Source: Oehlia diaphana (Eukaryota; Glomeromycota; Glomeromycetes; Glomerales; Glomeraceae). Taken from it: a stretch of 18,220 nt of DNA. The translations under genes and the position numbers were made by a program. The notes beneath the pieces were generated by a model. The model was given only the letters and a program-made list of their open reading frames with translations. It was not told the origin of the DNA and did no database searches. Below are positions 1 to 9,424 of this stretch, in pieces; positions within the stretch are counted from its first letter, which is position 1; every line of letters starts with the position of its first letter. The stretch spans positions 81,415-99,634 of the forward strand of contig QZLH01000352.1 of assembly GCA_003833135.1 (NCBI GenBank). The letters are read 5' to 3'.

Positions 1-1128
1 ATACTTTTGGATTCCCTATACTCCAAAACATTTTGATGACAATAATTTTTTTACATTATATAATAATTTTATAATAATGTCTAAATTTATTTTCATTCAT
101 TACCTATTAATTATTATTCAGGTTATTTAACAATACATACATCCTATATCATCGATCCCTCATATAGAAATCTCCCCTTAAATAATAAATAGTAATAATT
201 AATTTAATTTATAAACGCAAACAAAACTAGTTTGCGGCTTAATAAAAGAGGCTTAGTCCAGATCAATCGTTTTTTAATTAACAATTAAACAAAAAAGTTC
301 CAGTTTCAGATCCTGTAAATTGCATTAACCTTATTTAAACCCATTAGTTTAACGTCATTTCGGACGTTAAATTTGTCACATGATCAAAAATAAAAATTAT
401 TAAAAATAAATTTAAAATTTATACACTAAGTTTAACTATAATACTGCGCCCCATAATTAATAAATTTACTATGTGTACTACGTACGGCATTACAACAGCC
501 CAAACCCGGATCCGGGTCCCGTTTGTCAGACCTCTACTTGTAACCCAGTAATTAGGCCTAACATAACATCATCCTAACGAATGAATTGAGCGTTTATTTA
601 GATTTGTCAATTTTACTGTATATAACTCAGAAAGAAGCTCTTACATTAACCCCTTAATTCCCTCACATACTCGAAGTTTTTTTCCGCTTCCGTGTACATA
701 ATAACAACGTATTTTATTTATTATTATATTTATTTTTATGATCATTCTTCTTCCTCTTAAATAAAACTGACGACATTCATTAATTTATTTAATGAGCGAT
801 GGATATTAAAATTAAACTGTTAACTTTTTAGGTGAAAAATAAATTGCATTCTCTAATATATACGTTATTCAGGAATTCTTTTTGGCATTCTTTTTTCCTG
901 AAAAATTATAATTCAATTATATGTGGGATAATTGGATGTTCGATTAACATGGAAAATCGAACGATAAAAATTTCGAGATCGAAACTAATTTTAATTCTAC
1001 ACGATTGTTAAATGGTTTGTCAAAATTCTACTCATATGATATCATAGATTGGCGAAATTTTGTTTTGGCAAATGTCTGATAATTTATTTAATATGTGTTG
1101 AATTTTTTATAAAAAAAAAAAAAAAAAA

Positions 1129-1248
1129 ATGTCGCAAAACTCATTACAAAAAATGAAGTTGATCGAAGAAATGGTTGCAAACATGAAAATCCTTACTTTC
1201 GATGTTTTAGGAGTGCAAAACGAAATCAAATTGAAATCGAAATTTTGA
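1129..1248 (+). CDS. Small ORF of 39 codons, unknown function
   Basis: The ATG follows directly after a run of A residues. The ORF runs 39 codons to a TGA and starts MSQNSLQKMKLIEEMV. The product is charged and helix-prone, rich in K, E, M and L, with no signal peptide or recognisable motif. The base composition is less AT-biased than the surroundings, which makes it look more coding than neighbouring frames. No clear splice sites or partner exons were found. It could be a real microprotein, one exon of a longer gene, a gene fragment or chance. Confidence 0.25.
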   Translation: MSQNSLQKMKLIEEMVANMKILTFDVLGVQNEIKLKSKF

Positions 1249-2380
1249 ACCAATCAATTTACAAAATTTTAGTTTTTTTTCCCGTTATCCATTTATTGAA
1301 ACTAGTCGAAATACATTTCGATAATTATACATTTATACCTTACAAATGTAGTACAGTATTTTTTATAATGCTCTATCTAATACATAAAAATAAATAGTCC
1401 TAGATAATATTATACAAAACTATCTATATTTTTGTCTTGTAGTTACAACACAACTTACCAAAACCAAAATATTATACGAATAATACGCGTATGCTAGTCA
1501 TTTTAAATTCAAAAGTAAACTGGTTTTATTTGTTTAAACTGACAAAAAAAAAAAAAAGTTAGTTATGTCGACACATGAGAAGAACACTGTCAAACCAATT
1601 AGTAAGTAGTATGATAGATCTATAGTAAAAAAATCATAAACTAATAGTATACTTATTATGAATTAAAAAAAATTGAATGTAACCGAAAAAAATAAATTTA
1701 CATAAAAATCTGTTATAAATTTTGAATTTTAAAGTCAAGCTTTTATTTCTACGTCACGTTTATTAATTATTACCATTTCCCCTACGCTTCTGGTTCTGCG
1801 TCTGCGTCAATGGTGAATTAAAATATTATTAAAAAGAATTCGTTTGATTAATTTGATAAAAAAAAAGAAAAAAATTTTTTAATAATTTATTTACTCGCTA
1901 AAACCATAGTAAAGCCGAAAATCAATAGTAAGTGTTTTAATTGCATGATTCAGATAATATATTTTTTTTTCGTGATATGTATAACTTTAATTCGTTGTTT
2001 ATTTAATTTGTTTGAAGAAATTTTCATTTTCTCAAGGTGTTTATATAAGAGAATTTTTCTATAATAACAAATATTTCAAATTAGATCATGATTGCATTTT
2101 TCATATTTGTATGTACAAGAGTATTTTTGCCACGATTTTTTACATTGCGCCATTGCGGCCATCGGAACGAACAGTGCCACTCTGAATTAATGTGGAAATA
2201 GATGATTTCTTTTTTTAAAAAAGAGATCACGTGTATAATTGTAAATATGCCACATTTTTACATAATGGATTATGTTTTAGTTAGTTTTGAAATAAATGGA
2301 ATAAATTAATAAAATTTTGAAATACACAATATTGTTTAATATGTCCTGCAAAAAAAGTCGATCCGTTTTTTATATTCCAT

Positions 2381-2991
2381 CTCATTTTTACGGAGTCTTT
2401 ACAAAAATACCGGATAAAATTTTTTATAGGGATGATTTAAATGATTGAATGATCTTTGTCATTTCCGAACACTGCTTCAGACATTACTAAAATTGACAGA
2501 TATATTTGAATATAAATATTAAGAATAATAAAAAATTTAAATTTATTTAATAATATAGTAGCATACGACATTCTTAATTGCATAAAAAATTACTGCAAAG
2601 TATAATATACTATATAAAGAAATTTTTTGGAGGATTTTAGATGGGTTTCAAATATTATTTACTTTAATATCTATTTTAACACAAACTTGACATTTAATAT
2701 TATAATCAGAATTATTTGTTGAAACAAATTCATATTTTTTTCCTAAATTTATGTTTTTTTTTACTTGTAAAATTTCAATAAAAAAGAGTTAATATTACTT
2801 TATTCATCTCTAGTTAAGTTTTTTAAATGATAATTTTAAATTTCCACCAGATAAGAACTGAAAAATTGTCATATATGTAATAATTATTTCATGGGAAGTC
2901 GTAGATATACAGACCATTGAGACCATTGGAGGAGCCTCTACCCTATAAAAAATTTTATCCGTTATTTCTGTAAAAATTCCGTAAAAATGAG
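2381..2991. repeat. Inverted repeat, 51-bp arms (possible foldback element or MITE)
   Basis: The arms are 2381-2431 and 2941-2991 in opposite orientation. Aligned by eye they match at 47 of 51 positions. Each outer end starts CTCATTTTTACGG and each inner end finishes TTTTTTATAGGG. The 509 bp between them has no coding frame. No target-site duplication is visible directly outside the arms, so the element may be decayed or the true ends may lie elsewhere. Confidence 0.55.
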
Positions 2992-3218
2992 TCTTTCACG
3001 GTTCCATTCACGGAAAATGTAAATAATTCGATAAATTCCGTGATATAAGATTATTAATTCCGGAATTAGGAAAACAGATGGATATAAAAAAACGTATAAC
3101 TTTTTTTACTGGGCGATACTGACCACGTGAAATACCACTGCCGGGTTACATATAATATTATGGATGTGACAATTAATGGGCGACAATTGTTGTTTTTTTA
3201 TCGTTCACAGACATTATG

Positions 3219-3242
3219 TGACAAATTGACAAATTGACAAAT
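3219..3242. repeat. Triplicated 8-bp tandem repeat TGACAAAT
   Basis: Three perfect head-to-tail copies of TGACAAAT are present. A loosely telomere-like CTAACCCTAATCCC stretch follows, but it is not a regular TTAGGG array. No function is evident. Confidence 0.6.
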
Positions 3243-3445
3243 TACTAACCCTAATCCCATTGCCCTAAACCTAATAATTTTAAAGAACCAGAAAATAACG
3301 TAGATTAATAATCTTTGTCATATAATTTTATAGGGTTAAGATACTTTATTCTGCAGGGCTTCAACTTACCAAGTTTTTACTAGTGTATGGGAGGTAGTGG
3401 GTTAATTAATGATTGGTTAGATTTTAAATAGTTTCGTTTATAATT

Positions 3446-3645
3446 GTCCGGAGCGAAGCGAAGGACTACGCACTATGATGATCTATGGAAATAACGTGTA
3501 AATTTTCAATCACGTGAGTTTCTCTGTCCAGGAATTCCAAGGCGTTATGCTGCTAATCAGCAGAAAATTACAGGAATTCCAAGGCGTTATGCTGCTATTT
3601 AGTAGAATATCGCTACATCTTTATTTATTATACCTCGCTCCGGAC
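3446..3645. mobile_element. Short 200-bp element with 11-bp perfect TIRs
   Basis: GTCCGGAGCGA at 3446-3456 is matched by its exact reverse complement at 3635-3645, bounding exactly 200 bp. The ends are clearly more GC-rich than the surroundings. Only a TT dinucleotide is shared at both outer flanks, so the target-site duplication is absent or 2 bp. There is no ORF inside. A 27-bp direct repeat lies within it. The features fit a small non-autonomous DNA element, but the superfamily cannot be assigned. Confidence 0.5.
3529..3597. repeat. 27-bp direct repeat, 42-bp period
   Basis: Two identical 27-base copies lie at 3529-3555 and 3571-3597. Each begins CAGGAATTCCAAGG and ends ATGCTGCTA. The bases after each copy are also related (ATCAGCAGAAAAT against TTTAGTAGAATAT), so the real unit is probably the whole 42 bp. 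The repeat sits inside the 200-bp TIR element. Confidence 0.75.
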
Positions 3646-3889
3646 TTACAACGGTTCCCGTTTCCTAGTTATTAATTACCTCACCATCGAAGTAGATTTA
3701 TTGTCTCTTCTTTTAGTTTAATTTAATTTTTATTTACTTTTTCAATTTTGTTTTGTTTATAAAATTTTATGTATACTAACTATTACTGATAAATAAAAAT
3801 AAAAAAAAATAAAAATGGTTTTAACTATACCAAAATCCATTATAGACATCCTCGACTACCTTTTGGCGCAAACAATTCATTAATTAATC

Positions 3890-4140
3890 TTATCGTCAAC
3901 TTCTGAAAAGACTTTTAATTCTTCCACTGTAGACTTTTTGTTTCCCGATCCGCTTGGTGCAGTTATCTGTAGAATTCCTCTAATGTCTTCTGCCTACACC
4001 TTTTATTTTCTCGGTCACTTCGGTATAATTTATTCCGATTCTTTTTTCCGAAAATCTACTATCATCTCCACTTACTTCCTCAGGATCTGTATTCTTATCC
4101 GTTTTTTTCTGGGAACGCTTTGATATTTGTTCGTCTAGGA
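3890..4140 (-). pseudogene. Possible decayed coding remnant
   Basis: Read on the minus strand from about 4138 downward, one frame gives a charged, protein-like stretch of about 50 codons containing KKTDKNTDPEEVSGDDSRF, then a stop. A neighbouring frame continues with ILQITAPSGSGNKKSTVEEL before another stop. The frame switch suggests a fragment carrying a frameshift or missing an intron. No family is recognised. The plus-strand ORF opposite is leucine/phenylalanine-rich and looks like a shadow. Confidence 0.2.
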
Positions 4141-4384
4141 GATCTGACCTATGATTTATTCACCAAATCCTCATTCGGTAATAACTCTTCTACTCATCTT
4201 TTCTTTTCGTAACGTTGATTCAAATTATTCTAATTTCGATTACTTTTTTATGGTAATAACGATAACTGTTAAGTCCCCAAAAGAAAACTTTTATTTGTAA
4301 TGGTTAACATAATTATTATGAATAAATAATTTTGATTTTTTGTTATAATTTTTCATCTTTTTTTTGATTTTCACAATCTTAGAT

Positions 4385-4523
4385 TAGGGATGGCAACGGT
4401 CGGTTATGGTCGATTATGGTCGATTATAATTGGTTATAGCAATTTAAACGGTCAGTTATGGTCGGTTAAAAATTGGTTAAACGGTCGGTTAAACGGTTAT
4501 GTTCATAACCGTTGCCATCCCTA
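4385..4523. mobile_element. hAT-type MITE, 139 bp, with 8-bp TSD
   Basis: Perfect 16-bp terminal inverted repeats start TAGGGATGGCAACGGT (4385-4400) and end ACCGTTGCCATCCCTA (4508-4523). They are flanked by an exact 8-bp direct duplication TCTTAGAT at 4377-4384 and 4524-4531. An 8-bp duplication with a T/CAGGG-type terminus is the signature of the hAT superfamily. The interior repeats GGTCGGTTA / GGTCGATTA-like motifs, resembling subterminal transposase-binding repeats. There is no transposase, so it is non-autonomous. The paralogous site near 9175-9185 in copy 2 lacks it and acts as an approximate empty site. Confidence 0.9.
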
Positions 4524-5291
4524 TCTTAGATGTCCAAAACCTATCGATTATTTATTCTTAATTTTTTTTTTAAGCGCGTTTCTAAAACTCACTTCACATT
4601 TTTTTAAAATTTGATCTTTGATAACATCTTTGGTTAGCGAGATCCGATTTCAGTCTTGCTCGCACAGATTTTCTCGGTGCTGTGCAGGATGAATATCAAT
4701 TTGTGGATATTTTATGATAATTAATGGTAATACTGTAATACACGAGCCGAAAGTTAAACACGAAACGTTCTCTAACCCGAAAAGTGTCATATACATGATC
4801 ATATTCCGAATTATAATCTTGGCAATTATTATCATGAAATTCACGACTAAAGGTTTGGTTTTATGTATTGTTAGTTTTCTGATTGAATTTTCTAATTGTT
4901 TTTTTCTGATTATTGCAGATTTGCAGGATAGATATATTGGTGTCCTTAGTGTTGTCAATGGTCAACGGAGAAAAAAAAAAGAAGTGTCATCAAGAACAAA
5001 CTCCAATATATCAACCCTTGATGTGATAACATTTGATTTGTAATAGGAATACCTTTAAAATCATTATATATTATTTGTGGCTGCATCTATTAAGTTCTGT
5101 AATCTCGCTTTTGAGATTTATTGATTAAAAAACATATCCCCACGAATTAAAATTTGGTTTAATTTTTTGAAAGCACGTTACAGCTTTGTTTAATCTTTAT
5201 TATATAGTGCATTAGATTTTTCTAAAGGATTTAAAAAGTTTTTAAATTAAATTAAAATATTTTACTGAAGTTCTAACTAACGCTTATAAAG

Positions 5292-7916
5292 CTAAACTTT
5301 TCTATTTATTCTATTTGATAAACCGCTAATAAAAGTTTCAAGTTTCCTAATATCTGATTCGGCATTATTTCGTAAATCGATGCTCTGTATGTTTCTTGCA
5401 TCCATCCGCATATTCGCAATATTCGCTTGAAGTTCATCAACAAAGTTGAATCGAGAACAAATTTTACTAAGGTCGGTGCAAAGTTGAAAAATTCTATCGT
5501 AATTAGCATTTGCTTGATCTTGGAGATTAGCGAATGTTTCTTGAAATTTGTGTGCATAATTACTAATCTTTTTATGAGTTTTATCGGCCATGTCATATTG
5601 CGCTTTTATATCATCAAGAACTTTTTCAATTGTCTTAGTTTCGGTTACCATTTCAGTGTTATCATGATAGTGACTTTTATAAGCAAATAAGAAATTAGTA
5701 TTTATATCAATGTTGATAAAATATGAAAAATTCAAATATTATTAGTACCTTGAAGGTTCACATCCACATACTTTACATTTACCACCTTGTCCCATACAAG
5801 AACAATTAATAAAATTATTTGATCCACTTTCACAATTAAACTCAAGTTGACAATTTTCATGACAAATTATTCCATCTCTCATATGAGTGGTACAAAGTGT
5901 GTCTTTAGTATCTTTTTGAATTGATTTCTTAATTGTTATTTCTTCAGTTGTTGTATAGTTAGCGAATGAATTTTTTTGATCGCCAGTTTTCTGCAAAGCT
6001 TTATAGGCGGCTTCAAGTTTGTCTTGTATATGTTGAATATTTGTGGTGGTTTGAGAAATTGTAACGATTTCCGATTTAATTTTATTACGAAGTTCTCTCA
6101 TTGTTGTAAATGCTTCAGTTGAGGTAGCATTCATTTCTGTGATTATTTTTAAGAGATTACTGAAAGTTTTGAAAGATTTATCCCATTGATGTTTAACGGT
6201 AGAATATTCATCTTCATCATTTAGCCAAATTTGAGGATCAGCGCAGAAAATTTGATTGTCCATATAAAAAATTTTCTAGAAATCGAGAATATTATTTAAT
6301 TAAATGTAATATAATTTTTTTTTCTTATTAGAAAAGAAATTATATACTAACCTTTGGCTTCGCGATTTCTTTTGCAAAAGTATCCTCAGAGAAACTGGCG
6401 CTAGATTTTGTACACTTCGTTAAAATAAGTAAGAGATTATTTGAGACAATTTCATCAGGAAGATTGTTCGCTAGACGAGTTAAAGTGTTTTTTATTGTTG
6501 GAGTTACTCTAGCTTCGGTACCACTAGCAATAATAATGATGGCAGTTAATGATCCGGCATCAATTGCTGTATTAATAATCTCTTGAATATTCTTGTCATC
6601 TTGCTCTATTCCATTCGTATCACTCATTCCTGGAGTGTCGATGAAGACAAAATTACAAGATGGATTTTCTGGATGTTTAAATTCGTAATTGCAACATTTT
6701 GTTGTCTGACTCCTAGTTACATCTCCAACTTTCGCTTCAGTATCATTTCTTCCAAAAGCTGAAATAAGATTATGATAAAAAAAATTAATACCTTCAATAA
6801 ACTTAATTTTAAAATAATTTTATAACGACTTTAAAACAGTACCATTTTCAGTAACTTTAAAGTATTTAGTTGGAATAACAACTTTTGGATTTTCTAAAGT
6901 ACCACCCAGAAAATAATTTGCCATCATATTAATGATCGTTGACTTTCCGGTTCCAGTTCCACCCAATAAAAGAATTTTGCAAGTACATGGCGATTGACCG
7001 GATAGGTTAAATCCAGTTCGATTATTGATTCCACTATTCTGTCTATTTTGACCAAATAACGAAAGTTCGAATGGATTGGTTTCATCATAATTTAAACCTT
7101 TTAGAAAATTGACTTTGCGTTAATAATTTTTCTATTATTAATATAAAAAAAGTTTCGTCGGAAAAAAAAAATACCTTGTCTAAATTCAGATCGAAATGAG
7201 TTATTATGTGATGATTGTCTGGATCTCATATTAGTAATATATCCACGAGAATTTTTCTTATCGGGTTGGTCATTTTTAGAAATGTCAGATGTTTCCCGAT
7301 TAGAAAAAATATTATCTTTGAGAAATGAGTAAGATAATATATTGAAATCAGTATCAATATATTTCGTCTTTTGATAAGACAAAAAGAAACTTGTCGAAAT
7401 AAATAAATTTGGTAAAGTCATAGAGGCATGACTAAACTTCTTATTAACTAAACTTTTAAATCTGTTTAAAGTAAATAAATAATTACCTGAAAATAAGCTT
7501 CTACCATTATATTCGTTAGCTAAACTTTGCGTCTCTTGATTTAACGCGTGTGTGGTAGTTGTGGGTTGTACAATAGTAGGTTGTCCAATGATAATATGAA
7601 TATGTTTTCTCACGGGAGAATTACCAAAGATATCTTTAATTTCATGAGTTGCATCATCTATCTTAGTACCACCCAAATCGCCCTCAATAGTTGACTCGGT
7701 GAAATCAAGTTGTTTGAACTTCGCCTTGTCGCTGATGGGAATTTTTACTTTCCATATAATTAGGTTACTAGCATCAATGTTGGAAAAAGTGTTCTTGTTT
7801 TTATTCCAAACGATATCCTTAAGATCAGAAATGTCATTGTTCTTGTCGATAGTAATCTTAAAATACTTATCAAGGCTTGTTCCTTGAATAAGACAAGAGA
7901 GGGTAATATTAGACAT
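5292..7916 (-). CDS. Crinkler-header / AIG1-like GTPase fusion protein, copy A
   Basis: Hand-built model with exons 7916-7487, 7315-7175, 7097-6843, 6758-6352, 6275-5749 and 5673-5292. Introns are 171, 77, 84, 76 and 75 nt, all GT-AG, and the product is 713 aa. Residues 4-113 match the CRN effector ubiquitin-like header (SCLIQG near the start, LIIWKVKIP, terminal HIHIIIG). There is no classical signal peptide. After a low-complexity linker comes a P-loop GTPase domain: Walker A GGTGTGKST at 236-244 and G3 DTPG at 316-319. The G4 site reads LTKCT (388-392), without the usual Asp, so base specificity is uncertain. A coiled coil follows at about 445-509, then nine cysteines at 539-583 including CKVCGC, probably metal-binding, and a second coiled coil to the end. 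In related GTPases such domains act as nucleotide switches; effector function here is inferred. Exon 1 lacks 12 codons and an intron present in copy B. Confidence 0.85.
7316..7486 (-). other. 171-nt first intron of gene A, open in frame
   Basis: The donor is CAG/GTAATT and the acceptor TCTCAAAG/AT, with branch-like ACTGAT upstream. The length is 57 codons and the reading frame stays open throughout, so retaining the intron would add 57 residues without a stop. The counterpart in gene B (13542-13249, 294 nt) contains stop codons. That, together with poor conservation between the copies, supports an intron. Confidence 0.7.
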
Positions 7917-8000
7917 GATTTCGTATTTGATATCTAACTTTCAGAAAAAAGAAAATAATAATAATAATTTTTATATTATTCTAGGAAAAAAAAAAAAAAA

Positions 8001-8008
8001 TTTATAAA
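8001..8008 (-). promoter_or_regulatory. TATA-like box of gene A
   Basis: TTTATAAA lies about 85 nt upstream of the gene A start codon, followed on the minus strand by a T-rich tract. The same box and T-tract recur at nearly the same distance in gene B. AT-rich background makes chance likely, so conservation is the main support. Confidence 0.3.
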
Positions 8009-8207
8009 CCTCGAAATTATGAGGAAGCATGTTGAGAAAATTTTCAAAGTATTTATATAATTAATATTTCATTATTTCCGTTTTACGGATTTTACGGAGA
8101 ATTGATTTTGTTGATCAATTACAGAAAAACAAAAAAAGTTGGATTAGGAAAATTATTTTATTTTATTATAATTAACGCCTAAACATCTAATAAAGTTAAA
8201 TTCGAAC

Positions 8208-8239
8208 AGTCATAATGATTTTCGGATATAGAAGAAAGA
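8208..8239. promoter_or_regulatory. 32-bp conserved upstream block, copy A
   Basis: These 32 bases begin AGTCATAATGATTTTCGG and are identical to 14342-14373. The surrounding upstream sequence has many substitutions and indels. The block lies about 290-325 nt upstream of the gene A ATG. It may be a shared regulatory site or part of a 5' UTR. There is no coding frame across it. Confidence 0.4.
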
Positions 8240-8640
8240 GCAAAGTAGGGTTATTCGGACAATTATTCCATTATTTATTATGTTTTACAACTTACTATTT
8301 TTGTTTAAAGGGTTAACCATAAAAATTTTAATCGGAATTTGAAAATTTTTTTTTCACACGAAAAGAAAATTCGATGATGATCAACTTGTTTTTATTTGTA
8401 TTAGATGCGAGGTCTTAAATATACAAAAATAGGATAAATATGAATGTAACTTGATGAGAAAATCGTTCTTTTATGTGATTGTGTATCATAGTATTGTTAA
8501 AAATTTTTTTTCGATAATGAAGTTATAATCAATAATGTTTTATTTTAGTAATAATGATATCATTGGTAGAAACAACCATTCTTTATTTTCCATTGATAAG
8601 TTTGAAAATTGGAAGTATCGACAGTAGATTTCAAAATTGG

Positions 8641-9109
8641 TTATGAACATTATTATTATATACTTATTAAAAACTTTGCTTTTGTGGAGAGGTGATATAT
8701 TAATACGATTCGAGTTAGCGAAAATTTGTTTTTTACGTTAATTCTCAAAAATATTTCTATCTGATTACATTCATTCGATGAATAAGCTATTACTGTAAAC
8801 ATGTCATTATATTACTGTATTAGGTGTATAATAAATTGCATTCGCCATATACTATACATACAACACGATTAATATTTATTTTTCCTGGTCCTGAAAATTC
8901 AATTATATGTAGAATAATTATCATATGTCACTTGGATGTCTCATCGAAACCATCGTCAAATAAAATTTCTCATCCCATCGTGGATTAACAAACTTAATGT
9001 GTTTATGCACTTGAAAATAAATCACGGTGTATAAATGAAATCAAAAGAAAGTCGATATTGAATATTTGTGATAAATTACTATGATAAGTTCAATTTCCTT
9101 TTACAGTGA
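8641..9109. other. Junction between the duplicated units, no gene
   Basis: I see no coding frame or RNA gene on either strand. Positions 8825-8990 share short blocks with 840-1000, for example ATAAATTGCATTC and AATTCAATTATATGT. The rest is AT-rich sequence without recognisable structure. Confidence 0.5.
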
Positions 9110-9424
9110 TACCTGTAATTTTTTAAAAGAAACTTCTATTTGTAATTTTTTAACACTATAAATGAATTATTTTTCGAAATTTTCAATTTTTTTCTATTGA
9201 CCTATCGATTATTTATTCATGATTTCTTTAAGCACGTTTCTAAAATTTGCTTCATATTTTTCGCAAATCGATTAGCATTCAGTCTCGGTGCGGTGCAGGA
9301 TGAAATACCAATATGTGGTTATTTTTATGATAAATAATGATGATATTATTTAGTAATATACAAGCCAAAAAATAAAACATTCGAAACGTTCTCTCTCCTG
9401 AAAAATGCCATATGCATGCTCGTT

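Larger units (their letters stand above)
1..4266. other. Gene-poor AT-rich intergenic region with repeats
   Basis: I find no complete gene here on either strand. The open frames are short and AT-driven. What can be seen is a set of repeats and remnants, listed separately: an inverted-repeat pair, a short TIR element, a 3x8-bp repeat, a 39-codon ORF and a possible exon remnant. About 160 bp at 840-1000 resembles 8825-8990, so part of the region may be a decayed edge of the tandem duplication. Small hairpins, such as 216-222 with 230-236 and 938-945 with 955-962, have no evident role. Confidence 0.6.
4267..8640. repeat. Segmental tandem duplication, copy 1
   Basis: This block is collinear with 9110-14970. 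The paired stretches are about 4267-4340 with 9110-9170, 4540-4825 with 9200-9420, 4840-5290 with 10747-11235, the two genes, and the upstream regions 7917-8640 with 14104-14970. Coding exons are close to identical, while flanks have drifted with many indels. Copy 1 alone carries the MITE at 4385-4523. Copy 2 alone carries about 1.3 kb at 9425-10747. Confidence 0.8.

Noticed and set aside
504..517. 14-bp perfect palindrome ACCCGGATCCGGGT
   Set aside because: It stands out by GC content but is short and alone, with no partner site or gene start nearby.
3241..3275. Telomere-like CTAACCCTAATCCC run
   Set aside because: Only one near-repeat and no regular TTAGGG array, so an interstitial telomere cannot be supported.
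4650..5043. Overlapping ORFs of about 100 codons on both strands
   Set aside because: They lie in duplicated non-coding flank. The matching sequence in copy 2 breaks both frames with indels.
5306..5690. ORFs in alternate frames over the last exon of gene A
   Set aside because: They are shadows of the real coding frame. The same shadows appear over gene B.
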